Assembly: GCA_028820635.1 (NCBI GenBank)
Contig: JAPPIG010000082.1
Location: forward strand, 40,635 to 104,634
DNA length: 64,000 bases
Source of the DNA: Candidatus Poribacteria bacterium
Lineage (GTDB): Bacteria > Poribacteria > WGA-4E > WGA-3G
Reading direction: 5' to 3'
Shown: one piece after another, positions 45,901 to 56,200 of the stretch
Layout of the letters: the number at the start of each line of letters is the position of its first letter
Position numbering within the stretch: position 1 is the stretch's first letter
Notes under the pieces: model-generated
What the model saw: only the letters and a program-made list of their open reading frames with translations
Database searches by the model: none
Told to the model about the DNA's origin: nothing
Made by a program: the position numbers and the translations under genes

Positions 45901-47744
45901 TGCAGAGCAGGGAAGTTGTTGAACTTGTTACTGAAAATAGGAGTCCGACAGGTATTACAGCAACATTATCCCATCTGCTCGTAGTAGATTTTCTTGACCA
46001 GAAGGTCTATTCATATCCGATCCCTGGTACTGTTAGCACTGCTACTGTTGTAGGTGCACCGAGTTGGAATCCTGTTTTAATCCCTGAGGCAGAAAAAGGT
46101 TCTTATTGGACGCTTTCCTTAGCGGAATTAGCAAAGGGTGATCCGACACCGCAGATCAACTTCACAGAAGGCTATACACCGCCTAACTGGCTTACGCTAC
46201 AAAACGGAGTGCTTTCAGGCACACCAATGAAGGCAGTCGTTGAGAATATAAAGGTTACAGCAACAAACAGTAAAGGTAGTGCTGATCTAACCATCATGCT
46301 TAATGTAACGTTTCCAAACGTTCAGTCTTGGGACCTCGACCCTGGAGATCAGACTGTAAGAAGCATTACTGCCACAGCAACGCACGTTTATATGTTTTAT
46401 GGTATTTCGGGCTATGTGCCTCACATAAGTGCCTACACGCATGATGGAACTCGACACCCGGACAAGGACATTAAACTTGGAGAGGAACATAAAAAAGACT
46501 CAAAACATATTGGTGTCGAAATCTCTGCCACAGAAACCCGTCTTTTTATGTTGGAGCTTTATGACGATTCTCGTAAATCCGATCCGACTTATCGTAGAAA
46601 AGTCTATGTGTTTGACCTCACGGGCACAAGGAGCTATGAAACTTTTTCTCTTGGTCAAGATGAAGGTGCACGTGCAACAACGATCACCTCTACTGCAACG
46701 CGTTTTTATGCAATAGTTTGGAATGAAAGGAAAGTTTATGTTTACGGATACGATGGAACACCCTACCCACATGAGAGTTTTGAAATCAATATAGATAACC
46801 AAAGTCTATACTTTTATGACATGGCGTCAACGAAAACTCGCCTCTATATTTTGTTTGGTGAGAACGTCGTTCGTCACAAAGTTTGTGCGTTTGGGCATGA
46901 TGGCACACCTTATCCTGACGAAAACTTCGGGTTTGGTCGGATAGGAGCTGCGTATTTAACTGCGACACCAACACAGTTGATGGTATACACCAGTCCCACC
47001 TATAATGAGAAAAATGCTGGTAGAATCCATTTATATCCGCTTCCTAACACGGGAGGAATCGTCAGTACGGTTGATGGCGAAGATTCAACACCAGCATGGG
47101 ATGTCAATCAGGATGGACAGGTCGATGTCCGCGATCTGATTGAGGTTGCCCAATATATTGGAGAAACCGAAAATCCAGACCCACGCGCAGATGTAAACGG
47201 AGATGGAATTATTGATATACGGGATCTCCTCATTGTATCACAACATTTCGGAGAATCAACGGAGATTGCAGCACCATTTAGAACACCTTCCGTGAGATTC
47301 CCTGCCCTTGTAAAAAGAATTACGGACGACGATGTCACATCGGAGTTAATTCAAACGTGGATAGACTTGGCACAGATTGCAGACGACGGCTCGCTGGCAT
47401 TTAAACGAGGTATCGCAAATTTAGAACTTCTCTTAGCGGAAATGTTACCCAATAAAACAGAACTGCTCGCAAACTATCCGAATCCGTTTAACCCAGAAAC
47501 ATGGATACCCTACCATCTTGCTAAGGGAACAGACGTTCAGATTACTATTTACGATATAAAAGGTTCTGTTGTAAGACAGTTGGATTTGGGACAGAAACCA
47601 GCAGGTAATTATACAGTTCGTTCCCGAGCTGCCCACTGGGATGGTCGCAACAATGATGGTGAAAAGGTGGCAAGCGGGATTTACTTTTATCAACTTCGTG
47701 CGGGAGATTACGAGCATACTCGCCGTATGCTCATCGTTAAGTGA
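42996..47744 (+). CDS. Secreted propeller/putative-Ig/dockerin protein with FlgD-like sorting domain, copy 1
   Basis: About 1582 residues. The paralogues begin TTG-ATG-AGA; here the ATG has become ATA, so the gene must start at TTG 42996 or GTG 42990. GGGGAG at 42985-42990 favours the TTG. A signal peptide (FRFILFLFVCFSI...VHAQ) is followed by propeller-like repeats to about 590 (GIAATETHFYLAD, GIAATTTRLYVVD), putative Ig (He_PIG) domains at about 626-700, 705-792 and 1020-1105 (e.g. PEWLTLKDNVLSGTPPSAG), further propeller repeats at about 800-1015 and 1108-1348, a dockerin-type pair of Ca2+ loops at about 1365-1422 (DVNQDGQVDVRD, DVNGDGIIDIRD), and a FlgD/type-9-like sorting domain from about 1489 (YPNPFNPETWIPYHLA ... 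GIYFYQLRAG). Exported or surface-anchored; ligand unknown. Confidence 0.9.
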   Translation: MIRKTLFRFILFLFVCFSISTLSNNLVHAQREASIRLEIPRNRTGVNVIIKDFAASATRFYLLRSGLDPEKKADSYIGKVYVFNHEGTRRPDEEFEIDPKGSPYGIAVTDRLVYISYFSYPYINAYGFDGTRLPEEDIDEYAGNRNGIAATETHFYLADMGSIDIYKFADIQSDENGKRVSYVRRCKVTTTDAEGGRPFVAATDTRVYLHNPYDSTIYVYDAQDGGRRAREDFNNDLWHEKKADTNVPSQILSGIATTPLGGKLYLLLSQSRSDGKRGYEPVVYRYSIPEEIAERPEIHLPAKPPATPSYYFHSSITGSGVAATDTNVYVAGGEGGLYGKIYSNKYSDGIPGSLYADSGKKVTNFSLYDHYLYSEGMTVDYHNLYILRKHYFTVLDPDYTDNLGSAYSVLYCSLNSEASIPNGATKLINLKLPFGLENFGEGIGLAIDSEGILYAMDSGQDDKGAPRIYRFNSFTKNALPGNPITLHPNHRYPCGITIVKNRAYVLDRGFNYDKGRPDVVAEIFVYALGGPDVFEYLPEESFKLNVNTIHPKESGIAINGDTFFISMRSGSVDRDIYVYGPPAAPSWKPIPADTIRRRQPYQSDISYMSRLATDGDDWDKYQAIAGIPWFLSVGSDSDFLFGNPEPTITFAEGYRKPEWLTLKDNVLSGTPPSAGKYIIELTASNEHGSADQYFTIDVAPAPVAASWLDFSVPEARVYDDWSLSVKDFVAGNPRPAIIFSAGYTPPDWLKLWNGVLSGTPTTGGIFPIQLTAFTALDRPEYRTWVDRVIYLVVEGEVSSNWLIDTLNDTAQGIAAVDNRVYVTDIIDDKIYVYGHNGERYTTEDVSIKAFTENPIGIASTAANIYIVDNKANSVSILGVNEMASVGNFQLYSDNQAPAGIAATTTRLYVVDNEDDKIYVYAHDGTHQPTEDVSLYNHREPTGIAATSTRLYVVDGDADKIYAYDFDGKLQSREVVELVTENRSPTGITATLSHLLVVDFLDQKVYSYPIPGTVSTATVVGAPSWNPVLIPEAEKGSYWTLSLAELAKGDPTPQINFTEGYTPPNWLTLQNGVLSGTPMKAVVENIKVTATNSKGSADLTIMLNVTFPNVQSWDLDPGDQTVRSITATATHVYMFYGISGYVPHISAYTHDGTRHPDKDIKLGEEHKKDSKHIGVEISATETRLFMLELYDDSRKSDPTYRRKVYVFDLTGTRSYETFSLGQDEGARATTITSTATRFYAIVWNERKVYVYGYDGTPYPHESFEINIDNQSLYFYDMASTKTRLYILFGENVVRHKVCAFGHDGTPYPDENFGFGRIGAAYLTATPTQLMVYTSPTYNEKNAGRIHLYPLPNTGGIVSTVDGEDSTPAWDVNQDGQVDVRDLIEVAQYIGETENPDPRADVNGDGIIDIRDLLIVSQHFGESTEIAAPFRTPSVRFPALVKRITDDDVTSELIQTWIDLAQIADDGSLAFKRGIANLELLLAEMLPNKTELLANYPNPFNPETWIPYHLAKGTDVQITIYDIKGSVVRQLDLGQKPAGNYTVRSRAAHWDGRNNDGEKVASGIYFYQLRAGDYEHTRRMLIVK

Positions 47745-47867
47745 AGCGGATGTTATATCAATTCTAATAAATACTCTCTCATTAAGAGATTCAACAGTTA
47801 TTGTCTGCTGAACGGACCTTTCTTCTGTAGGCGGTGAATGCCTAAATGGCATTCATACCGTTGATTA

Positions 47868-47895
47868 CGACCTCCTGGTCGCGACCAGGAGGTCG
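47868..47895. repeat. TGTAGGAGCGA-family palindrome, copy C (interrupted)
   Basis: Perfect 28-bp palindrome (14-base arms, CGACCTCCTGGTCG) continuing as CTCCTACA on the right. The left TGTAGGAG arm present in copy D (52959) is replaced here by the inserted hairpin sequence, so this is a disrupted version of the same element. Confidence 0.75.
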
Positions 47896-48010
47896 CTCCT
47901 ACAAGGTATTCCCGCAAATGGCACATTATATATTAGAAATGGTATTAGAATCGATTAAAACAAGAGATTTAATAGTCCTACTACAATCTTAGGTTGAATA
48001 TCAAGATATG

Positions 48011-48039
48011 TTGATTTAAGGACGCAAGTTTGGTATAAG
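48011..48039 (+). promoter_or_regulatory. Promoter of tandem copy 2
   Basis: TTGATT (48011-48016), 17 bases, TATAAG (48034-48039), identical to the promoter of copy 1. Confidence 0.6.
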
Positions 48040-48125
48040 AAAAACGCAATGCTGTGCATTGGATGGCATTCTTAAGTTGCACAGTCAATACCTATAAAAG
48101 TTCACAACCCACCGGAGTGTTCTTG

Positions 48126-51100
48126 ATGAGAAAAACTATTTTTCGTTTTATCCTATTTTTATTCGTTTGTCTTTTCATTTTAACGTTATCTAATAATCTT
48201 GTTCATGCACAGCGTGAAGCATCTATGCGACTTGAAATACCAATTGTTAGAACTGACGTAAATGTAATCATAAAAGACTTTGCGGCTTCAGCGACACGTT
48301 TCTACCTCTTGTATGTTGGATTAGACCCTGAAAAAAAAGTAAAGTCGTATATCAGAAAAGTTTACGTCTTCGACCATGAAGGCACACGCCGACCAAACGA
48401 GGAATTTGAACTTGAACCGGAACGAACTCCCCACGGCATTGCGGTAACAAGCAAACTTGTCTATATTTCGTATTTCACGTACCCTCTTATTGATGCCTAC
48501 GACTTTGACGGAAACCGTTTACCTGAAGAGGACATTGCTAATGTCTACGGAGGTGGCAAAAAGGGTATAGCCGCAACGGAAACGCATTTTATCACCGCAG
48601 AAAAAAACATCTATATTTACAAGTTTCAGGACATCCAGGGTGATGAAAACGGAAAGAGAGTTTCTTATGTAAGAAGATGTAAGGGGACTACAACTGATGC
48701 AGAGGGTGGTAGACCTTACGTTGCTGCAACAGATACTCGCGTCTATGTTCATAATCCTTATGATCCTACAATCTATGTGTACGATGCCCAAGACGGCGGC
48801 AGACGCGCTCGCGAAGATTTTAACAACGACTTATGGCACGGGAAAAAAGCCTACGTTAACGTACCACGTCAAATCTTATCAGGTATTGCAACAACACCAT
48901 TAGGCGGTAAATTATTTATATTGTTGTCTCAAAGTCGATCTGATGGCAAAAGAGGTTATGAGCCGGTGGTATATAGATATTCAATTCCGGAGGAAGTTGC
49001 GGAACGTCCAGTGATTGATTTGCCCGCAAAACCGCCTGCCACACCAAGTTATTATTTTCGTATACCCTGGTCTGGTTCTGGCATTGCTGCGACTGATACG
49101 AACGTGTATGTGGCAGCAGGTGGTGGATTTGGGACGCTCTATGGAAGAATATATGGCAAAAAGTATTCTGATGGTGTGCCGGGCAGCTTGTACGCTGACT
49201 CTGGCAAAAAGGCGATAAATTTCAGCCTATATGACCATTATTTATATTCTGAAGGGATGACGGTTGACTATCACAATCTCTATATACTTAGAAAACACTA
49301 TCTTGCTGCGAGTAGTCCAAGTTTTGCGGACAATCCAGGAAGTGCCTACTCTGTTCGTTATTGTTCCCTTAATTCAGAAGCATCTGTCCCCCAGGGAGCA
49401 ACTTTATTGATAGATCTTGAGCTACCAATGGGAATGGAGAATTTCGGAAAAGGTATAGGTCTTGCTATTGATTCTGAAGGTATTTTATACGCTATGGATT
49501 CTGGTGTAAATGAGAAAGGTGCGCCACGAATCTACCGCTTTAATCCTTCAACTAAAAGTGCGTTACCTGGTAATCCAATTACCCTCCATCCAAACCATAG
49601 GTATCCGTGTGGCATAACGATTGTTAAAAACCGTGCTTATGTTCTTGATAGAGGTTTTAATTATGATAAAGGCAGACCTGATGTAGTTGCTGAGATTTTT
49701 GTATATGCTTTAGATGGACCTGATGTATTTGAATATTTACCTGAGGAGAGTTTTACACTTGATGTTGGGGGAATCCATCCAGAGGATTCTGGTATTGCCA
49801 TAAATGGAGATACATTTTTCATCTCAATGATGCCAGCCGGGGTTTCAGGTGGTAGAGATGTTTATGTGTATGGTCCTCCATCTGCACCGAGTTGGAAGCC
49901 TATACCCGCAGATACAATTCGGCGTAGACAACCGTATCAGAGTGATATTTCCTATATGTCAAGGTTAGCGACAGATGGAGATGACTGGGACAAATATCAA
50001 GCGATCGCAAGTATTCCTTGGACGCTTTCCGTAGGTATTGATTCTGATTTTTTATTTGGCAATCCTGAGCCAACTATAACTTTCGCAGAAGGTTATAGAA
50101 AACCTGAGTGGTTAACTCTAAAAGATAACGTCCTATCAGGCACCCCTCCATCAGCAGGTAAGTATACTGTTGAGCTTACAGCCTCAAACGAAAACGGTAA
50201 TGCAGACACATATTTTACCGTAAATGTTGCTCCAGCACCTGTTGCAGCGAGTTGGCTCGATTTCTCAGTACCAGAGGCAAGGATAAACGATGCGTGGTTA
50301 TTATCTTTAACTGATTTTGTAACCGGTAATCCGAAACCGAGGATATATTTTACACCAGGATTTGTCCCACCCAAATGGTTAAAACTAAAAGACGGTGTGC
50401 TCTCATGCATCCCGTCAACGGGGGGCATATTTCCTATCAAACTCACAGCGGGTACCTATCTCAATCCTCCTAAGAAAAGAAATTGGGCAGATATTGTAAT
50501 ATATTTGGTTGTTAAAGGCACTACATCTCCCAGTTGGCTGCTTGATACCTTGAATGATACTGCCCAAGGTATAGCTGCAACTGATAGTCGGGTTTATGTC
50601 GCAGACCTTATTGATGATAAAATCTATGTCTATGGGCAAGATGGGAAACGATACGAGGTCGAGGATGTCAGTATCAAGAAATTTACTAATAACCCGCTCG
50701 GTATCACCACAATTAATACAAACATCTATATTGTTGATAACCGAGATTATACTGTCTCAATTTTAGATGCTACAGAAAACGTTTTAGTTGACAATTTTCA
50801 ATTGCATCCCGATAATCAGTCACCCACAGGTATTACTGCAACAACAATACGCCTTTACGTTGTTGACAACGAAGATGACAAGGTTTATGTCTACACACAT
50901 GACGGAACACATCAACCGACTGAAGATGTGAGTCTCTATGATCATCGTGAACCGACAGGTATCACCGCAACTTCTACGCGCCTTTACGTTGTGGATGGTG
51001 ATGCAGACAAAATCTATGCTTATGGTTTTGATGGTAAGTTGCAGAGTAGGGAAGTTGTTGAACTTGTTAGCGAAAATAGGAGTCCGACAGGTATTACAGC

Positions 51101-52877
51101 GACATCATCTCATCTGTTGGTAGTAGATTTTCTTGACCAGAAAGTCTATTCATATCCCATACCTGCCACCGTTCGTCCGATTGCAAATGTCGGCGCGCCG
51201 AGTTGGGACCCAGTTCCAATTCCTGAAGCAGAACAAGGATCTAATTGGATGCTGTCCTTAGCAAAATTTGCGAAAGGAGCCCCGATGCCGCAGATTGACT
51301 TCACAGATGGTTATACATCACCTGACTGGCTAACGCTGGAGGATGGTGTGCTTTCGGGCACTCCAACAAAGGCAGAGGTTGCAAGTATCCAAGTCACCGC
51401 AACAAACAGTAAAGGCAGTGCCAACTTGATAATAACACTCACAGTAATGCATCCAGAAGTTCCATCGTGGGATCTCAACCCTGGAGAGTTTAATGTCCAG
51501 AGCATCGCTGCCACAAAAACGCACGTCTATGTGTTATACGGCATTGATCACCGTTTCTTTCACATTAGTGTATATACACACGATGGGATTCGAGTTCCAG
51601 AGATGGATATAGAACTTGGAGAAGAGCATATGAGACCATGGAGTATTACGGCTAATGAAACCGATCTTTATATGGTAATGGAGCCTCGGACGCTTGGAAG
51701 TGCTGAACCGGATGTCAGAAGAATCTATAGATTTGATCTAACAGGCTCAGGTGAAACGCAGATTTTGGAACTTGAGCCGGTAGAAGGTTTTAGGATGGGA
51801 AACCTTGCCGCTGTAACTGAAACGCGTTTTTATGCTCTCTCTAACAAAAAAATCAGTGTTTTCGGATTAGATGGAACACATTACCCAAACGAGAATTTTC
51901 CACTTTATATCAACGCATCCGAAGGTTTATACATCCAAGATATAGCATTGACTCAGACGCGTATTTATATTCTGACCAATTTGATCAGTAGAATAGCTGA
52001 ACGTAAGAAGATTTATGTCTATGGGCATGATGGCACACCGTATTCTGACGAAAACTTTGTCCTTAGTAAAATAATAACTGGGAATTTGACTGTAACATCA
52101 ACGCATCTGATGGCGTATTCTGGACCACCATTCCGGGGTATATATACCGGATCAATTTTCTTATTTCCACTTTCTAACATGGAGGGAATTACTGAGATAG
52201 CTGCCCAACATCCAGATACCACGCCAGCATGGGATGTCAATCAGGATGGACAGATCGATATCCGTGATCTAATTGAGGTTGCGCAATATATCGGGGAAAC
52301 CGAAAAGCCTGATCCCCGCGCAGATGTAAACGGAGATGGAACTATTGATATACGGGATCTCCTCATTGTATCACAACATTTAGGAGAATCAACGGAAACA
52401 GCTGCACCATTTAGAACACCTTCCGTGAGATTCCCTGCCCTTGTAAAAAATATTGCGGGCGATGATGTCACAGCGGAGTTGATTCAAACGTGGATAGACC
52501 TTGCACAGATTGCAGACGACGGCTCGCTTGCATTTAAACGAGGTATCGTAAATTTGAAACGTCTCTTAGATGAGATGCTACCAAAAGAGACAGAACTTCT
52601 TGCAAACTATCCGAATCCATTTAACCCAGAGACGTGGATACCCTATCATCTTGCTAAGGAGACAGACGTGCAGATTACTATTTACGATATAAAAGGTTCT
52701 GTTGTAAGACAGCTGGATTTGGGACAGAAAGCAGCAGGTAATTATTCCACTAAATCCCGGGCTGCCTATTGGAATGGGCACAATGCTGATGGTGAAAAGG
52801 TGGCAAGTGGGATTTACTTTTATCAACTCCGTGCTGGAAACTACGAGCATACCCGCCGAATGCTCATCGTTAAGTGA
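48126..52877 (+). CDS. Secreted propeller/putative-Ig/dockerin protein with FlgD-like sorting domain, copy 2
   Basis: 1583 residues from ATG 48126 (MRKTIFRFILFLFVC), with GGAG eight to nine bases upstream; the frame runs open to 48054 but that lies in the leader just after the promoter. Architecture as in copy 1: signal peptide, propeller repeats, three putative Ig domains, propeller repeats, dockerin loops DVNQDGQIDIRD and DVNGDGTIDIRD, and the YPNPFNPETWIPY sorting domain. Similarity is uneven: around residues 590-650 it is almost identical to copy 1 (RRRQPYQSDISYMSR), while from about 1115 to 1345 it is almost identical to copy 3 (THDGIRVPEMDIELGEEHM). The sorting domain has private changes (KSRAAYWNGHNADG). 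The dockerin pair would need a cohesin partner, none of which is seen. Confidence 0.92.
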   Translation: MRKTIFRFILFLFVCLFILTLSNNLVHAQREASMRLEIPIVRTDVNVIIKDFAASATRFYLLYVGLDPEKKVKSYIRKVYVFDHEGTRRPNEEFELEPERTPHGIAVTSKLVYISYFTYPLIDAYDFDGNRLPEEDIANVYGGGKKGIAATETHFITAEKNIYIYKFQDIQGDENGKRVSYVRRCKGTTTDAEGGRPYVAATDTRVYVHNPYDPTIYVYDAQDGGRRAREDFNNDLWHGKKAYVNVPRQILSGIATTPLGGKLFILLSQSRSDGKRGYEPVVYRYSIPEEVAERPVIDLPAKPPATPSYYFRIPWSGSGIAATDTNVYVAAGGGFGTLYGRIYGKKYSDGVPGSLYADSGKKAINFSLYDHYLYSEGMTVDYHNLYILRKHYLAASSPSFADNPGSAYSVRYCSLNSEASVPQGATLLIDLELPMGMENFGKGIGLAIDSEGILYAMDSGVNEKGAPRIYRFNPSTKSALPGNPITLHPNHRYPCGITIVKNRAYVLDRGFNYDKGRPDVVAEIFVYALDGPDVFEYLPEESFTLDVGGIHPEDSGIAINGDTFFISMMPAGVSGGRDVYVYGPPSAPSWKPIPADTIRRRQPYQSDISYMSRLATDGDDWDKYQAIASIPWTLSVGIDSDFLFGNPEPTITFAEGYRKPEWLTLKDNVLSGTPPSAGKYTVELTASNENGNADTYFTVNVAPAPVAASWLDFSVPEARINDAWLLSLTDFVTGNPKPRIYFTPGFVPPKWLKLKDGVLSCIPSTGGIFPIKLTAGTYLNPPKKRNWADIVIYLVVKGTTSPSWLLDTLNDTAQGIAATDSRVYVADLIDDKIYVYGQDGKRYEVEDVSIKKFTNNPLGITTINTNIYIVDNRDYTVSILDATENVLVDNFQLHPDNQSPTGITATTIRLYVVDNEDDKVYVYTHDGTHQPTEDVSLYDHREPTGITATSTRLYVVDGDADKIYAYGFDGKLQSREVVELVSENRSPTGITATSSHLLVVDFLDQKVYSYPIPATVRPIANVGAPSWDPVPIPEAEQGSNWMLSLAKFAKGAPMPQIDFTDGYTSPDWLTLEDGVLSGTPTKAEVASIQVTATNSKGSANLIITLTVMHPEVPSWDLNPGEFNVQSIAATKTHVYVLYGIDHRFFHISVYTHDGIRVPEMDIELGEEHMRPWSITANETDLYMVMEPRTLGSAEPDVRRIYRFDLTGSGETQILELEPVEGFRMGNLAAVTETRFYALSNKKISVFGLDGTHYPNENFPLYINASEGLYIQDIALTQTRIYILTNLISRIAERKKIYVYGHDGTPYSDENFVLSKIITGNLTVTSTHLMAYSGPPFRGIYTGSIFLFPLSNMEGITEIAAQHPDTTPAWDVNQDGQIDIRDLIEVAQYIGETEKPDPRADVNGDGTIDIRDLLIVSQHLGESTETAAPFRTPSVRFPALVKNIAGDDVTAELIQTWIDLAQIADDGSLAFKRGIVNLKRLLDEMLPKETELLANYPNPFNPETWIPYHLAKETDVQITIYDIKGSVVRQLDLGQKAAGNYSTKSRAAYWNGHNADGEKVASGIYFYQLRAGNYEHTRRMLIVK

Positions 52878-52958
52878 AGCGGATGTTATATCAATTCTAA
52901 TAAATACTCTCTCATTAAGAGATTCAACTGTTATTGTCTGCTGAACGGACCTTTCTTC

Positions 52959-53002
52959 TGTAGGAGCGACCTCCTGGTCGCGACCAGGAGGTCGCTCCTA
53001 CA
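52959..53002. repeat. Perfect 44-bp palindrome, TGTAGGAGCGA family, copy D
   Basis: 22-base arms: TGTAGGAGCGACCTCCTGGT... on the left and its exact reverse complement on the right, with no loop. It lies 82 bases after the stop of copy 2. It has no T-tract, so it is an element rather than a classical terminator, though it could still stop exonucleases or act on transcription. Confidence 0.85.
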
Positions 53003-53109
53003 AGATATTCCCGCAAATGGCACATTATATATTAGAAATGGTATTAGAATCGATTAAAACAAGAGATTTAATAGTCCTACTACAATCTTAGGTTGAATAT
53101 CAAGATATG

Positions 53110-53138
53110 TTGATTTAAGAACGCAAGTTTGGTATAAG
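53110..53138 (+). promoter_or_regulatory. Promoter of tandem copy 3
   Basis: TTGATT (53110-53115), 17 bases, TATAAG (53133-53138). One spacer base differs from the other two promoters (AAGAACG instead of AAGGACG). Confidence 0.6.
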
Positions 53139-53226
53139 AAAAACGCCATGTTATGCATTGGATAGCATTCTTAAGTTGCTCATTCAATATCTATAAAAGC
53201 TCGCAACCACACGGGGAGTATCCTTG

Positions 53227-56200
53227 ATGAGAAAAACTATCTTTCGTTTCATCCTATTTTTATTCCTTTGTCTTTCCATTTTGACGTTATCTAATAATCT
53301 TGCTCATGCGCAGCGTGAAGCATCTATGCGCCTTGAAATACCAAATATATCCAAAACCGCAACTTTAATAATGAAAGATTTTGCGGCTTCAGCAACGCGC
53401 TTTTACCTCTTGTATCATGGCATAGATCCAGAAAAAAAAGTTAGTCCGTGGATTCGTAAAGTCTATGTCTTTGATCATGAAGGTACACGTCGACCAGATG
53501 AGGAATTTGAACTTGAAAGCGAACCATCTTCCCCCTATGGCATTGCAATAACAGACAAGCTTGTCTATATTTCTTATTTCAGTAACTTTCTTATTCACGC
53601 CTATGGCTTTGACGGAACGCGTTTACCTGAAGAGGACATTCGTCAGTATGCCGATAGTCGAAACGGTATCGCCGCAACGGAGACACATTTTTACCTCGCG
53701 GATATGGGGAAAATTAATATTTACAAGTTTCAGAACACAGAGGGTGATGAAAACGAAAAGAGAGTTTCTTATGTAAGAAGTTGTAAAGTTACGACAACTG
53801 ATGCAGAGGGTCCTAGACCTTTTGTCGCTGCAACGGATACTCGCGTCTATCTTCACAATCCTTACGATTCTACGATCTATGTGTACGATGCGCAAGACGG
53901 TGGTAGACGCGCTCGGGAAGATTTCAACAACAAATTTTGGAATGGTAAAATGCGAGACACTAACGTCCCATTGCGTATTGTCTCAGGTATTGCAACAACA
54001 CCATTAGGAGGTAAATTATACTTATTGTTGTCTCAACTTCGGTCTGATGGCAAGAGAGGTTATGTTCCGGTTGTATATCGCTATTCTATTTCTAAAGAAA
54101 TTGTCGAGCGTCCTGTGATTAAATTGCCCGCAAAACCGCCCCGAATGGCAAGTTATTATTTCAGAACGGAGGGTGGAAGTATAACTGCGACAGATACAAA
54201 CGTATATGTTGCAGCTAGTGGACCCAGTGGACTTTATGGTAGCATTTATAGCAGACAACATTCTGATGGAGTGCCGGGCAGTTTGTTCGCTGACTCTGGC
54301 AAAAAAGCGATAAATTTCAGCCTATATGACCACTTTTTATATGCTGAAGGGATGACAGTCGACTATCACAATCTCTATATACTGAGAAGGCATTACCTTG
54401 CTGCGAGTAGTCCAAGTTTTTCGGACAATCCAGGAAGTGCATACTCTGTGCGTTATTGTTCTCTTAATTCCGAAGCGTCTATTCCCAATGGTGCGACTTT
54501 GTTGATAGATCTTGAACTTCCATTTGGCATGGAGAATTTTGGACGAGGCAGAGGACTTGCTATTGATTCAGAAGGTATTCTATACGCTATGGATTCTGGT
54601 GAAAATGGAAAAGGTGGCCCACGAATCTTCCGCTTTAATCCTTCAACAAAAAATGCGTTACCTGGTAATCCAATTACCCTCCATCCGAACCATAATAATC
54701 CAGGTGGTATAATGATTGTTAAAGACCGTGCTTATGTTCTGGACTATGATTTTAACTTTGACAAAGGGAGACGTAATGAAGTCGCCAAGATTTTTGTATA
54801 TGCTTTAGGCGGACCGAACCTATTTGAGTATTTACCTGAAGAGAGTTTTACAGTTGATGTTGGGGCAGGCGCCACTAGAATAAGGCCAGGGGGGTCGCGC
54901 ATTGCTATAAATGGAAACACATTTTTCATCTCATTAGATGAGGGATGGCCTTCAATTGATAACACTGTTTTTGTATATGGTCCTCAAGCAGCACCAAGTT
55001 GGATGCCTATAGACAAAGAATCAATTTATAGCATACAACCGTATGCTAATGATATTGAGCAAGTGTCGGAAGACGTAACGGGTGACATTGGTAGCGACAA
55101 ATACCAAGCAATCGCAGGTGCTTTTTGGACACTTACATTAGATTCTGACTTTCTATTCGGGAATCCTGCACCTACAGTAACATTTGAGCCAAGTTATAAA
55201 AGTCCAAAGTGGCTAACTTTAAAGGATGGTGTACTATCAGGCACGCCTCCATCAGAAGGTGAGTTTGTTGTTGAGCTGACTGCTACAAACGAACACGGCA
55301 GTGCAGACGTAAGTTTTACTGTAAATGTTGGTCCCGCGTTCACAGCTGTCGGTTGGCGCGATTTCTCGGTCCCAGAGGCGAGGGTAAATGATGCTTGGTC
55401 ATTATCCTTAAAAGATTTGGTAGTCGGTAATCCACTACCTGAAATTTATTTTACTCCAGGATTTGTCCGACCCAAATGGTTAAGACTAAGAGAAGGTGTG
55501 CTCTCGTGCACCCCGCCAACGGCGGGCATATTTCCTATTAAACTCACAGCGGGTACCTATCTCAATCCACCTGACAAAAGAAATTGGGCAGATATTGTAA
55601 TATATCTGGTTGTTAAAGGCACTACATCTCCCAGTTGGCAACTTGATACCTTAAACGATACTGCCCAAGGTATTGCAGCAACGGATAATCGGGTCTATGT
55701 GACCGATCTTATTGATGACAAAATCTATGTCTACGGGCAAGACGGGAAACGATACGACACCGAGGATGTCAGTATCAAGGAATTTACTAAAAACCCGATC
55801 GGTATCACCACAACTGATACATACATCTATATTGTTGATAACCGAGATTATACTGTCTCAATTTTAGATGCTATAGAAAAAGTGCCAGTTAACAATTTCA
55901 AATTGCATCCCGATAATCAGGGTCCTGCAGGAATTGCTGCGACAGCAACGCGCCTTTATGTTGTTGACAACAAAGATGACAAAATTTATGTCTACACACA
56001 CGACGGAACACATCACCCTACTGAAGATGTGAATCTCTATAATCATCGTGAACCGACAGGTATCACCGCAACTTCTACGCGCCTTTACGTTGTAGATGGT
56101 GATACAGACAAAATCTACGCTTACAGTTTTGATGGCAAGTTGCAGAGCGGGGAAGTTGTTGAACTTGTTAGTGAAAATAGGAGTCCGACAGGTATTACGT

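Larger units (their letters stand above)
47745..48125. other. Spacer between tandem copies 1 and 2
   Basis: No gene. Contents in order: a block nearly identical to 52878-52960, an inserted hairpin GAATGCC-TAAAT-GGCATTC (47836-47854) flanked by CGGT/ACCG, the palindromic repeat at 47868-47895, a second block identical to the other spacer, and the promoter of copy 2. Confidence 0.7.
52878..53226. other. Spacer between tandem copies 2 and 3
   Basis: No gene. It contains the 44-bp palindrome at 52959-53002 and the promoter of copy 3, and is nearly identical to the copy 1-2 spacer without the hairpin insertion. Confidence 0.7.

Noticed and set aside
52959..53002. 44-bp palindrome as a rho-independent terminator of copy 2
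   Set aside because: No T-run follows either arm and related copies occur in unrelated spacers, so it is better called a repeat element.
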